Below are positions 1 through 6,536 of a stretch of DNA of 11,591 bases, piece by piece. The DNA is from CALKCV01 sp964609515 (GTDB lineage Bacteria; Cyanobacteriota; Cyanobacteriia; Cyanobacteriales; Microcoleaceae). The notes under the pieces are model-generated. The model was given only the letters and a program-made list of their open reading frames with translations, made no database searches and had not been told where the DNA came from. The DNA is taken from positions 1-11,591 of the forward strand of contig CAZSTZ010000225.1 in NCBI GenBank assembly GCA_964609515.1, written 5' to 3'. Each line of letters starts with the position of its first letter. Position 1 is the first letter of the stretch. The translations under genes were made by a program, and so were the position numbers.

Positions 1-23
1 ACCTACAAGAAAGTGGCTCAAAG

Positions 24-53
24 TCCCCCTTTTTAAGGGGGATTTAGGGGGAT
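24..53. repeat. C5/G5 foldback repeat
   Basis: TCCCCCTT (24-31) pairs with AAGGGGGA (35-42) across a 3-nt loop, and a second AGGGGGAT follows at 46-53. Intergenic foldbacks of this type (CCCCC...GGGGG with a trailing GGGGGAT copy) are, from memory, widespread in filamentous cyanobacterial genomes. It lies downstream of the RNase gene and could also help end transcription, but no clear T-run supports that. Confidence 0.6.
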
Positions 54-135
54 CTAAATGTATCTCATCGATTCGAGAAACGCTATATTGTTTTTTTTTA
101 ATCCATTGAAATTAAAGCACTGCCCATTCGCAGCC

Positions 136-168
136 AGAAACCAGGTTTTTTCAAAAAACCTGGTTTCT
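136..168. repeat. AGAAACC-type hairpin, copy 1 (variant), downstream of RNase gene
   Basis: A perfect 16-bp inverted repeat: AGAAACCAGGTTTTTT at 136-151 and its complement at 153-168. It begins 10 bases past the stop of the minus-strand RNase gene, so it probably acts as its transcription terminator. It is the CCAGG/CCTGG variant of a hairpin found three more times here as CCCGG/CCGGG (5691-5726, 10678-10711, 10901-10932). Confidence 0.75.
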
Positions 169-178
169 CAAGTATCGA

Positions 179-2182
179 CTACACCACCGCCTCGATAACC
201 TCTTGGAATTGAATTTCATCCTTGCGCGGATCCGCATAAACCACTCTCACATCAAAGCGATCGCCCACATTAACCGACCGATTAAACCGCATCGCCAACT
301 CCAAACCCAACTCCTCCAACAAAATCAACCCCAAATTACTATCCTCTCGCAACCAGCGAATCATCAAAGCCTGCCAAATCTCACCATTTTTGCGTCGCAA
401 ATATTCCAAAGCCCAATAGCGATTAGTAAACCTCTCCACCGTCGAAGCCTCCTTCGCCGAAGGCCCCAAAGTCATCACCATTTCCTGCATCTCTTCCCGA
501 GAAAAAGGCAGATCGTCTCCTCGCAAATGAGCCTTAATCTGGAAATGAGCCAACAAATCGCTATAACGACGAATCGGCGAAGTCACCTGAGCGTAAGTAT
601 CCAAAGCCAAACTCGCATGACGCGAAGGCATAATCCCCATCTCGCTGCGAGGCATACACCGACGCAAAGCCGAAGAACGCACCGGCCCCGCCGGCAACAA
701 CATCAACTCCTCCTCTGGCGGTAACTCCGGTTGCGGTTGACTGCGATAAGGAATCGGCAAATTGTGAGTTTGACCGTACTTAGCCCCCAATTCCCCCGCC
801 AAAATCATCATCTCAGCCACCAAAGTGCGCGATCGCGAATCGTCAACCAACTTAATAAAAATCTCATCGCCCTCAACCTTAATCGTTGACTCCGGCATAT
901 AAATAGCGATCGCCCCTTGAGAAAGTCGCCACTTTTCCCTTATCTTCGCCCACTCGCTCAAAGCATGAATTTCCGGTTCCCCCTGTACCCCCATCTCCAA
1001 CATCTCGTCCACATCCTCATAAGTCAGGCGGTAGGTAGGCTTAATTATGCTGGCGTGAATGCTGTACTCCTGTACCGCCCCCGTTTCATCCAAAATCGTC
1101 CCAAAACTCAAAGCACAACAAACCTGGCCTTGGAGCAAACTCATCGGACCCGCTGCCAGCTCCATCGGAAACATCGGCACCATGCCCGTAGGCAAATAAA
1201 CCGTCGTCGTCCGGCGTCTGGCTTCCTGTTCCAGTTCGTCCCCCGGCCTCAGCAAGCGAGTCGGATCTGCGATATGTACCCAGATTTTTTGTCGGCCATC
1301 CTCCAGAAACTCAATACTGAGGCCATCATCTATTTCGCGGGTACTTTCATCATCAATGGTGTAAACCTTCAGATGGGTTAAGTCCAGACGATTAGTATCT
1401 GGATCTGGTGGGAGAGACTCTAGGCAGCTTTGGGCCACTTCTAATACCTTTGTTGAAAAGTGCGTTGGGATCTGGCTGCGTCGCAAAAATAAATTTTCGT
1501 GCCGACTCCATAGACCTAGATCTACTAACAGTTTAAACGCTGCATCTGCCGTTTCCGGTAGTTCTAGGATGGCCAAATTTTCCTTAGCCTGGACTTGATG
1601 GGATGCTTCTTCTGCGTAGGTAGCATATCTTTCCAAGGCATCCAAGCGGTTGCGATCGCTATTGGCCCATTCCACATCTTCTCCCTCCAGTCGTCGTTTT
1701 ATCTTCTCGACAAACTGTTCTAATTCATCTTTCTTTTGTCTTTCTACTTCTATTTGATGTTGTATTTCTGCCACCTGAGAGGCCGAACGTGGTTCGTAGC
1801 GATCGCCCTTTTGTTTAAAAAAAACCTTATCTTCCGACAGCAAACTGTAAGCCGCATAGCACTGTTCCGGCCTTTGTTCTGAAAACAACAACATCGCCAT
1901 TTCTACTGGATTAACCGTCTCTCCATCTTCCGCCAAAATTTCCCAAGCTACCTCTAAACTCGAAGGATCTAAATAATTTTCTACCTCCTCCATAAACTTA
2001 GGTATTTCAGAAGGTTTGTAGCTTGCACCTTCCACCTCATAGCTTACTTGTTTGGGAGGAATGCTATGGCTTTGACCGTTTGCTGCTATCACCACCCAAT
2101 TTTTTTTGCCGTCTGGGCGATCTGCTACTGCCAGACGACGTTCTCCATGTATTCTAAATTCAATTAAATTTCCCTTCTCCAC
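179..2182 (-). CDS. RNB-domain exoribonuclease (RNase II/RNase R family)
   Basis: A 667-residue 3'-to-5' exoribonuclease predicted to degrade single-stranded RNA in the cytoplasm. The RNB catalytic motif is at residues 275-286 (TIDDESTREIDD), with D277, D285 and D286 as candidate magnesium ligands. HIADP lies at 303-307, and TSPIRRYSDLLAH at 534-546 carries the family's catalytic/RNA-contact arginine region. Residues 1-60 look like a small beta-barrel domain, about 138-168 is a charged helical linker, and the C-terminus (about 600-665) is a short S1-like segment. The length is typical of cyanobacterial RNase II (about 650-670 aa) and shorter than enterobacterial RNase R. The start is GTG at 2182; an in-frame stop lies four codons upstream, and I see no Shine-Dalgarno. 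The gene is last in a cluster behind rpmG and rpsR. The position matching E. coli RNase II D207 is glutamate (E283). Whether to call it rnb or rnr/vacB is uncertain; the family is not. Confidence 0.93.
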   Translation of the reverse strand: MEKGNLIEFRIHGERRLAVADRPDGKKNWVVIAANGQSHSIPPKQVSYEVEGASYKPSEIPKFMEEVENYLDPSSLEVAWEILAEDGETVNPVEMAMLLFSEQRPEQCYAAYSLLSEDKVFFKQKGDRYEPRSASQVAEIQHQIEVERQKKDELEQFVEKIKRRLEGEDVEWANSDRNRLDALERYATYAEEASHQVQAKENLAILELPETADAAFKLLVDLGLWSRHENLFLRRSQIPTHFSTKVLEVAQSCLESLPPDPDTNRLDLTHLKVYTIDDESTREIDDGLSIEFLEDGRQKIWVHIADPTRLLRPGDELEQEARRRTTTVYLPTGMVPMFPMELAAGPMSLLQGQVCCALSFGTILDETGAVQEYSIHASIIKPTYRLTYEDVDEMLEMGVQGEPEIHALSEWAKIREKWRLSQGAIAIYMPESTIKVEGDEIFIKLVDDSRSRTLVAEMMILAGELGAKYGQTHNLPIPYRSQPQPELPPEEELMLLPAGPVRSSALRRCMPRSEMGIMPSRHASLALDTYAQVTSPIRRYSDLLAHFQIKAHLRGDDLPFSREEMQEMVMTLGPSAKEASTVERFTNRYWALEYLRRKNGEIWQALMIRWLREDSNLGLILLEELGLELAMRFNRSVNVGDRFDVRVVYADPRKDEIQFQEVIEAVV

Positions 2183-2239
2183 AACTAATAATTAATAATA
2201 ATAAATTTTTTTCTAGCCCCGCTTTTCTAATAACAAAAA

Positions 2240-2283
2240 TTTGGGTAGATGCCAGCTTTCTCCTGCTTTACACCCTACCCAAA
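2240..2283 (-). terminator. Terminator-like hairpin between rpsR and RNase gene
   Basis: Read on the minus strand, TTTGGGTAG and CTACCCAAA form a 9-bp stem around a 26-nt loop, followed directly by a T-run (ATTTTTG). It lies about 20 bases after the rpsR stop and about 58 before the RNase start. It should reduce read-through into the RNase gene or act as an attenuator. Confidence 0.6.
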
Positions 2284-2302
2284 ATCTCTTATCTTCCAGC
2301 CT

Positions 2303-2524
2303 TTAACTGCTACTTTCTCTATTAACATAAGGCAACAAAGCCAGCTGCCTCGCTCTTTTAATGCTTTTCGTCAGTTCTCGCTGTTGTTTGGCCGTCAAAC
2401 CCGTCATTCGGCGAGGCAAAATTTTACCCCTTTCCGTAATATATTTTCTCAGCAAATCGACATCCTTATAGTCGATTGGTTGTCCCGGTGTTATTGGTGA
2501 TACTCGACGACGAAAGTAAGCCAT
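2303..2524 (-). CDS. rpsR: 30S ribosomal protein S18
   Basis: A 73-residue small-subunit protein that binds with S6 on the 16S rRNA platform. The family signature is clear: MAYFRRR, then PIDYKDVDLLRKYITERGKILPRR, and the C-terminal LTAKQQRELTKSIKRARQLALLP block. The length matches cyanobacterial and plastid S18 (about 71-75 aa). The ATG at 2524 has AAGGA a few bases upstream. The gene sits 142 nt downstream of rpmG and 120 nt upstream of the RNase gene on the same strand. The rpmG-rpsR pairing is typical of cyanobacteria and plastids. Terminator-like hairpins on both sides suggest that its transcript level is tuned separately from its neighbours. Confidence 0.97.
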   Translation of the reverse strand: MAYFRRRVSPITPGQPIDYKDVDLLRKYITERGKILPRRMTGLTAKQQRELTKSIKRARQLALLPYVNRESSS

Positions 2525-2605
2525 TTTCCTTAGTTTTTTTCCTCAATATTGGACTTTAATTTTTGCTGATTTCGGCACCGCTTATTGCTTTGCCATTAAC
2601 CATAA

Positions 2606-2626
2606 CGCAATTAACAATTAGCAAAA
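2606..2626. repeat. Heptanucleotide repeat, three units
   Basis: Three phased 7-mers, CGCAATT-AACAATT-AGCAAAA, lie in the rpmG-rpsR spacer directly after the T-run of the rpmG terminator. The AACAATT...AGCAAAA order recurs at 8358-8378 and 9662-9689. It resembles the short tandem heptamer repeats known from filamentous cyanobacteria. Confidence 0.6.
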
Positions 2627-2629
2627 AGC

Positions 2630-2666
2630 GTTCCACTTTTGGTTGTCTTCAAAAGTGCCGTGGAAC
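2630..2666 (-). terminator. Intrinsic terminator or attenuator after rpmG
   Basis: Immediately after the rpmG stop, on the minus strand, GTTCCAC-(5-nt bulge)-TTTTG pairs with CAAAAGTGGAAC across a 9-nt loop. An alternative register pairs CACTTTTG with CAAAAGTG. GCTTTTTGC follows the stem. A GC-containing stem plus a T-run right at a stop codon is what an intrinsic terminator looks like. Because rpsR follows on the same strand, partial termination is likely. Confidence 0.65.
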
Positions 2667-2855
2667 CTACTTAGTTTCCTTGTGAACCGTGTGTTTGTTG
2701 CAATGGGTACAGAACTTTTTCAGTTCTAATCTTCCAGTCGTGTTTCTACGATTTTTGGTTGTCGTGTAACGGGACACCCCTTTGGAGCGTTTATCCGTGT
2801 TAGTACGACATTCCGTACATTCCAAAGTTATTATTAATCGGACGCCCTTAGCCAT
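2667..2855 (-). CDS. rpmG: 50S ribosomal protein L33
   Basis: A 62-residue large-subunit protein. The start is set at the ATG at 2855 (MAKGVRLIITLECTEC), because the longer reading frame adds 11 residues (beginning MCLIPPN) that no L33 has. Two CxxC pairs, C13/C16 and C49/C52, form a zinc ribbon, so this is the zinc-binding version. The SRYTTTKNRRNTTGRLELKKFC core is the standard cyanobacterial/plastid L33 sequence. It starts 37 nt after the RDD protein gene and ends directly on a hairpin. Only weak Shine-Dalgarno bases (TTGAG) precede the start. Confidence 0.96.
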   Translation of the reverse strand: MAKGVRLIITLECTECRTNTDKRSKGVSRYTTTKNRRNTTGRLELKKFCTHCNKHTVHKETK

Positions 2856-2892
2856 AATTCTCAAAAAATTCGGTGGTATTAGACACAAACAA

Positions 2893-3426
2893 CTATCTTC
2901 TCATATATTTTCGTGTTTTGTCAATCAGCCAGCGAACTTTAAGATCCAAAGAGTAACCCCGCATGGCCCCTATGACCAGAGTTTTACTAACTTGGTCGTG
3001 GAAGGCCTGCTGATACCTCTCCGTATCCACCAAGGCCACCACCCAGTCCAAAAATAAAGGTAAAAACAGCAGCAATACGGCCGCATTACCCGAAGTCAGA
3101 CCCGTTACTCCTCTGACTGCCAGGGCAGCAGCTAAGGCCAACATTCCTTCCCGCTTGAACAATTCTACGATACCCGGCGTCCTTTGATACCTAGCGTCCA
3201 TAACTTTTACATTTAAGGCCCAGCGCCCCAGACTTTGACCTTGATTTTTGGCCACTAAAAATACTCGCAGGGCCAACCAAAACAGGATAAAAACCAGCGT
3301 ACCCAGAAACCAATTATTGCTTAAGAGGGCGCTTAGGAGCCAAATTACTCCGGTATCTATGCAGAATGCTGCCACCCGACGAGCTAGCGGAGCTCTTGGT
3401 AATTGCGTAACTATCTCATAACTCAT
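2893..3426 (-). CDS. RDD family membrane protein
   Basis: A 177-residue integral membrane protein with the RDD domain, whose transported substrate or partner is unknown in cyanobacteria. The name-giving pattern is visible: arginines 16-17 (RRVAAFCID), aspartate 24 at the start of the first membrane helix, and the late FHDQVSKT motif at 142-149 with its aspartate. GQSLGRWALNVKVMD at 63-77 is the conserved loop after helix 2. Hydrophobic segments lie at about 18-36, 40-58 and 97-132, and the tail is basic (KVRWLIDKTRKYMRR). The gene is first of four on the minus strand, 37 nt ahead of rpmG, so it may be co-transcribed with ribosomal genes. The ATG at 3426 has GAGG about 13 bases upstream. The family call is firm; the function is unknown. 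Confidence 0.88.
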   Translation of the reverse strand: MSYEIVTQLPRAPLARRVAAFCIDTGVIWLLSALLSNNWFLGTLVFILFWLALRVFLVAKNQGQSLGRWALNVKVMDARYQRTPGIVELFKREGMLALAAALAVRGVTGLTSGNAAVLLLFLPLFLDWVVALVDTERYQQAFHDQVSKTLVIGAMRGYSLDLKVRWLIDKTRKYMRR

Positions 3427-3552
3427 GGCCGAGAAAAGCCTCGTCTCGTTACTATTTCTCTTATTATTTTAGGTTAATTGCCGCTCTGGGAGGTAGCATC
3501 TAACTATTTCCGGCCACATCTTTTAATGCCCCTAATTTTAACTACTAATTAG

Positions 3553-3568
3553 AAGAGCGATCGCTCTT
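3553..3568. repeat. HIP1 octamer in a 16-bp palindrome
   Basis: AAGAGCGATCGCTCTT is a perfect palindrome centred on GCGATCGC, in the spacer between the RDD gene and the small conserved gene. A second extended copy lies 60 bases away (3615-3626). Confidence 0.8.
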
Positions 3569-3614
3569 TCTTTACCCTTTAATTAAATTTTAATTTAATC
3601 TAGCTTTTAAACAA

Positions 3615-3626
3615 GGGCGATCGCCC
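3615..3626. repeat. HIP1 octamer in a 12-bp palindrome
   Basis: GGGCGATCGCCC is a 12-bp perfect palindrome containing GCGATCGC. It is shortly downstream of the minus-strand gene ending at 3656, so it could form a small hairpin in that transcript, but no T-run follows it. Confidence 0.75.
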
Positions 3627-3655
3627 GTTCAGAAAAAGCGTCCCGCAACTTTTTT

Positions 3656-3898
3656 TTAGGAATGGAAAGGATTTTCTCCAGCTCCCAACTGTATTTTGCT
3701 TCTTTCCAATTGTTCCCATAAAGCCTCTATTTGAGAAAAAGCCGATCCCATACCTATTTTCCCATTAGTTGCCAGAGCGCTGATATAACCTACTCTAGTG
3801 GCAAATTCCTGTAGGTTAGCATTAAAAGCCAAGTTTTCCGGCTTAACTTCGCCATAATACCGACTTTTAGAAAAGAAAAAATTATATGTATCCGACAT
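3656..3898 (-). CDS. Small conserved cyanobacterial protein (DUF7219-like)
   Basis: An 80-residue soluble protein of unknown function. The SRYYGEVKPENLAFNANLQEF block followed by RVGYISALATNGKI and a helical segment EALWEQLERSKIQL matches a small family widespread in cyanobacteria that I recall as DUF7219; the DUF number is from memory. No signal peptide or membrane helix is visible. The predicted helices at about 26-44 and 52-70 suggest a compact helical fold. The start is well supported: ATG at 3898 follows a full AGGAGGT Shine-Dalgarno at 7 nt spacing, the best ribosome site in the window. It appears to be monocistronic, with gene-free DNA on both sides (229 nt and 453 nt). Confidence 0.85.
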   Translation of the reverse strand: MSDTYNFFFSKSRYYGEVKPENLAFNANLQEFATRVGYISALATNGKIGMGSAFSQIEALWEQLERSKIQLGAGENPFHS

Positions 3899-4351
3899 TT
3901 TTATAACCTCCTCTTTAACCTTTTTTTACTACTACTTTAATTTTACTATATCTTTTCTTAACCTGCAAGCGATCGCCATTATCAAAAAGCGTGACGGCGA
4001 TCGTCTCAAGCTCTACTACCCTTTTTTTCTTCAAAAAATCTGTAACAAAAAAAACATTCCCAGTATTTTGGGCGAACTTATTCAGAACTTTTGCACCCCC
4101 AAAAAATAAGGGAGATAAGGCGGACTTGCGGCAGACTTGCACCGGACAAGGGGGACAAGCTTCGCGATCGCCTCTCCGCAAGTCTGCCGCAAGTCTCTCC
4201 CCTCTTTGCCAGTATTCTCCTAGAACTGCCAATTCCCTCAGTGGAAATTTAACTACAAGTAGAAATCAAGCGATCGCTATTCGGTTTAAAATAAAACAGA
4301 GAACCCAATTAACCCGAAAACCCTCTCATTACAGCTAGACTTAATCAAAAC
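3899..4351. other. Gene-free spacer before sdhB
   Basis: Contains the AGGAGGT ribosome site of the minus-strand gene (3906-3912), three HIP1 octamers (3969-3976, 4164-4171, 4270-4277) and the 18-bp inverted repeat at 4123-4195. Overlapping open frames of 105 codons (minus, 3915-4232, TTG start) and 115 codons (plus, 3991-4338) exist here. Neither has a ribosome site or recognisable motif, and both run through the inverted repeat, so I do not call them genes. The promoters of the flanking divergent genes should lie here, but I cannot place -10 or -35 boxes with confidence. Confidence 0.6.
4123..4195. repeat. Perfect 18-bp inverted repeat with internal direct repeats
   Basis: GACTTGCGGCAGACTTGC (4123-4140) is exactly complementary to 4178-4195, with a 37-nt loop. 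Each arm is itself a direct repeat, GACTTGC-GGCA-GACTTGC. The loop holds two GGACAAG copies (4144-4150 and 4153-4159) and a HIP1 octamer. A further pairing, GGGAGA (4110-4115) with TCTCCC (4196-4201), extends the stem past a bulge. This could be a small non-autonomous foldback element or a structured RNA upstream of sdhB. Confidence 0.7.
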
Positions 4352-5377
4352 ATGGAAGTTCGCTTTAATATAATTCGGCAAAATCAAAACAACTCCCCAC
4401 GAATTCAGACCTACACCCTCAACGTCGATCCGAGCCATACCGTACTCGAATGCCTCAACCGCATCAAGTGGGAACGAGATGGAACCTTAGCCTTTAGAAA
4501 AAATTGCCGCAATACCATTTGCGGCAGCTGTTCCATGGGCATAAATGGCCGTTCTACCCTCGCCTGCAAAGAAAACATTGGCAGCGAGCTGGCTAGATTA
4601 GAACGTATTGCTAATTCTAATTCGGCATCTGGGGCCAAACCACCAACTACTCCAGAAATTACCATCGCCCCTATGGGCAATATGCCGGTAATTAAAGATT
4701 TAGTAGTCGATATGACCAGTTTTTGGCATAACCTCGAAGCAGTAGAACCTTATGTTAGTACCGCCGCCAGAAAGATTCCCGAACGAGAATTTCTCCAAAG
4801 TCCCGAAGAACGCGCTAAACTAAACGCCAGCGGCAATTGTATTCTCTGCGGCGCTTGTTATTCCGAGTGTAACGCTCGGGAAGTTAATCCACAATTTGTC
4901 GGACCTCATGCCCTCGCTAAAGCATATCGAATGGTGGCTGACAGCCGCGACGAAAAAACTTTAGAAAGGTTAGAAAAATACAATCGAGACACTCAAGGAG
5001 TTTGGGGTTGTACTCGGTGTTATTATTGTAATTCCGTTTGTCCGATGGAAGTAGCACCCATGGACCGAATAGGTCAGATTAAAGAGGAAATTCTCGATCG
5101 CAAAGATAAGCAAGATAGTCGTTCTATTCGCCATCGAAAAGTATTAATCGATTTGGTTAAACAAGGGGGTTGGATCGATGAAAGAAAGTTTGCCGTCTTG
5201 GTCCTTGGCAATTATTTTCGCGATCTTAAAGGGCTGCTTAGTTTGGGGCCTGTCGGCGTGCGAGTGTTATTATCGGGTAAGTTTCCTCTAACTTTTGAAC
5301 CTTCTGAAGGTACTGAAACGGTGCGATCGCTTATTGAATCCGTTCAAACTCACGAACAACAATTGCCAAAAACTTAG
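4352..5377 (+). CDS. sdhB: Succinate dehydrogenase/fumarate reductase iron-sulfur subunit
   Basis: A 341-residue electron-transfer subunit that carries electrons from succinate (SdhA flavin) toward the quinone pool, at the thylakoid membrane in cyanobacteria. Residues 1-110 form the plant-type ferredoxin domain with [2Fe-2S] cysteines C52, C57, C60 and C72. The helical domain has C163, C166, C169 and C173 (CILCGACYSEC), a [4Fe-4S] site. A second group, C220, C223, C226 and C230-P (CTRCYYCNSVCP), follows. In classical SdhB the C223 position is not a cysteine and the site holds [3Fe-4S]; the extra cysteine points to a second [4Fe-4S], as in the non-classical (type E) enzymes. The protein is about 100 residues longer than E. 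coli SdhB, mostly at the C-terminus. ATG at 4352 starts directly at the conserved beta-strand, with no clear Shine-Dalgarno. No sdhA or membrane-anchor gene lies nearby, as is usual in cyanobacteria. Confidence 0.94.
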   Translation: MEVRFNIIRQNQNNSPRIQTYTLNVDPSHTVLECLNRIKWERDGTLAFRKNCRNTICGSCSMGINGRSTLACKENIGSELARLERIANSNSASGAKPPTTPEITIAPMGNMPVIKDLVVDMTSFWHNLEAVEPYVSTAARKIPEREFLQSPEERAKLNASGNCILCGACYSECNAREVNPQFVGPHALAKAYRMVADSRDEKTLERLEKYNRDTQGVWGCTRCYYCNSVCPMEVAPMDRIGQIKEEILDRKDKQDSRSIRHRKVLIDLVKQGGWIDERKFAVLVLGNYFRDLKGLLSLGPVGVRVLLSGKFPLTFEPSEGTETVRSLIESVQTHEQQLPKT

Positions 5378-5403
5378 CCAAAAAAAGGTTTTTAATTTGA
5401 TAA

Positions 5404-5432
5404 AATAAAGATATTTTTTAAATATCTTTATT
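5404..5432. terminator. AT-rich 13-bp hairpin between sdhB and hli
   Basis: AATAAAGATATTT (5404-5416) and AAATATCTTTATT (5420-5432) are perfectly complementary around a 3-nt loop, 27 nt after the sdhB stop. The stem is AT-rich and lacks a strong trailing T-run, so it may be a weak terminator, an RNA-processing element or an operator for the hli gene 31 nt downstream. Confidence 0.5.
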
Positions 5433-5463
5433 CTGCTTAACTACTTCAACATTACTTCTTAAG

Positions 5464-5673
5464 ATGACATCCGAAAAACCTTCTTCTCAACCCACAAATA
5501 AAACAGAATCCTCTCCACTAAAAAATACCCCTAAAAAACCAGAACCCGCTTTTGGCTGGAACGCTTATGCAGAACAAATTAACGGCAGGTTTGCGATGAT
5601 AGGATTTGTTTTGTTGTTATTAATAGAATTTTTTACTCATCAGGATTTTTTTACTTGGATCGGCTTGCGTTAA
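5464..5673 (+). CDS. High-light-inducible protein (Hlip, one-helix CAB-like)
   Basis: A 69-residue thylakoid protein of the chlorophyll a/b-binding superfamily, which binds chlorophyll and carotenoid and dissipates energy during high light or photosystem assembly. The signature AEQINGRFAMIGF lies at 36-48, with chlorophyll-ligand residues E37 and N40 and R42 for the ion pair between dimer partners. The single membrane helix spans about 41-58. The first 30 residues are hydrophilic and rich in Ser, Pro, Lys and Thr, and presumably face the stroma/cytoplasm. The ATG at 5464 has no Shine-Dalgarno. It lies 86 nt behind sdhB on the same strand, with a hairpin between, so independent stress-controlled transcription is more likely than an operon. 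It is followed by a hairpin at 5691-5726. I cannot say which hli paralogue it is. Confidence 0.92.
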   Translation: MTSEKPSSQPTNKTESSPLKNTPKKPEPAFGWNAYAEQINGRFAMIGFVLLLLIEFFTHQDFFTWIGLR

Positions 5674-5690
5674 ATTAATTTTCTCTAGCC

Positions 5691-5726
5691 CAGAAACCCG
5701 GTAATTTCGGCCAAACCGGGTTTCTG
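5691..5726. terminator. AGAAACCCGG hairpin, copy 2, between convergent genes
   Basis: CAGAAACCCGGT (5691-5702) pairs with ACCGGGTTTCTG (5715-5726) over a 12-nt loop. It sits between the hli stop (5673) and the converging PPC gene stop (5732), which suits a bidirectional terminator. It belongs to the repeat family also seen at 136, 10678 and 10901. Confidence 0.7.
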
Positions 5727-5731
5727 AATTC

Positions 5732-6536
5732 CTAACGTACTTTTAAAGTGTATTTACCTTGACCGTTGTTATGGTAAGAATTAACGATGATGCGATAAGT
5801 ACCCGCCTTTTGTAAAGTTATTTTCATCTCTGAATTGGAATTTTCCTGGCTGATATCGTCGTGTTCTTGAAGCAATTTATTCTCTGGCGTGAAAATAGCC
5901 AAATAAGTATCAAAATCTAAACTTTCTAGAGTAATAGTTACTTCCTGATTCTCCCTACCTTCAAAGCTATATTCGTCGTAAAAACTGCCATCGGTGGGAA
6001 GTATGGCATCACCTTCTTCGAGATATCCTTCCACTTCCAAAATGGCTTCTGAGGTTTCTGGGGAGGGGCTCGTTTCTGGGGAGGGGCTCGTTTCTGGAGA
6101 AGGGCTCGCTTCTGGAGAAGGGCTCGCTTCTGGAGAAGGGCTCGCTTCTGGAGAAGGGCTCGCTNNNNNNNNNNNNNNNNNNNNNNNNNNNNNNNNNNNN
6201 NNNNNNNNNNNNNNNNNNNNNNNNNNNNNNNNNNNNNNNNNNNNNNNNNNNNNNNNNNNNNNNNTCTGGGGAGGGACTCGCTTCTGGAGAAGGGCTCGCT
6301 TCTGGGGAGGGACTCGCTTCTGGGGAAGGGCTCCCTTCTGGGGAGGGGCTCGCTTCTGGAGAGGGGCTCGCTTCTGGAGAAGATTCTTGGACAATAATAA
6401 ACTCAGTGGAAATACGAGCGTGACTGTCTTGGCCCCGCCTTGTCAAAGAAAAGGAGACCTTTGGAGAGACAATTGAAATCCCGAAAATACCTAGTAGGGC
6501 AAAAAGAGCGATCGCCCAAAATCGAACATTACGCAT
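5732..6536 (-). CDS. Secreted PPC-domain protein with SPSPEA repeats, split by assembly gap
   Basis: One gene read in two frames because 6165-6264 is a run of 100 N. The N-terminal part (6536 downward) has a signal peptide (MRNVRFWAIALFALLGIFGI, cleavage probably near 30-35) and enters an ASPSPE hexapeptide repeat. The C-terminal part continues the repeat and ends in a PPC (bacterial pre-peptidase C-terminal) domain: GSFYDEYSFEG, TLESLDFDTYLAIF, GTYRIIVNSY, GKYTLKV. Twelve complete 18-nt units are visible, six on each side. With the N run removed the two parts join in frame as 234 residues; the true length depends on unit number. ATG at 6536 has TGAGGT at 5 nt spacing. PPC domains are beta-sandwiches found on secreted enzymes; no catalytic domain is visible, so the role is unknown. 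The PPC domain closely resembles the second PPC of the neighbouring protease gene. Confidence 0.82.
6057..6390 (-). repeat. 18-nt coding minisatellite (ASPSPE units) with sequence gap
   Basis: Units of the form TCTGGAGAAGGGCTCGCT start at 6057, 6075, 6093, 6111, 6129 and 6147, then at 6265, 6283, 6301, 6319, 6337 and 6355, with a degenerate unit at 6373. On the minus strand each encodes S-P-S-P-E plus A, T or G. Units vary at a few positions (GGGGAGG or GGAGAAG). The N run occupies 6165-6264, beginning exactly at a unit end and finishing exactly at a unit start. Confidence 0.95.

Noticed and set aside
203..724. Plus-strand frames opposite the RNase gene (also at 917-1381)
   Set aside because: Composition is skewed to His, Arg, Gln and Ser, with no domain; they are antisense shadows of a clear RNB gene.
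2782..3057. 91-codon plus-strand frame across rpmG and the RDD gene
   Set aside because: Antisense to two well-identified genes and without a motif of its own.
3915..4232. 105-codon minus-strand frame in the spacer before sdhB, ending near the small conserved gene
   Set aside because: TTG start with no ribosome site. Its first third is the 18-bp inverted repeat and HIP1 DNA, there is no recognisable domain, and an equally long frame overlaps it on the other strand. The C-terminal half (ETIAVTLFDNGDRLQVKK) looks mildly protein-like, so it is not fully excluded.
5994..6476. Plus-strand frame of repeated SGEGLA/WGGTRF across the minisatellite
   Set aside because: It is the reverse reading of the 18-nt repeat. 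The minus strand gives a signal peptide, a ribosome site and a PPC domain.
5732..6536. Pseudogene by frameshift in the SPSPEA gene
   Set aside because: The frame change coincides with the 100-N run and disappears if the gap is a multiple of 3, as the repeat register requires.
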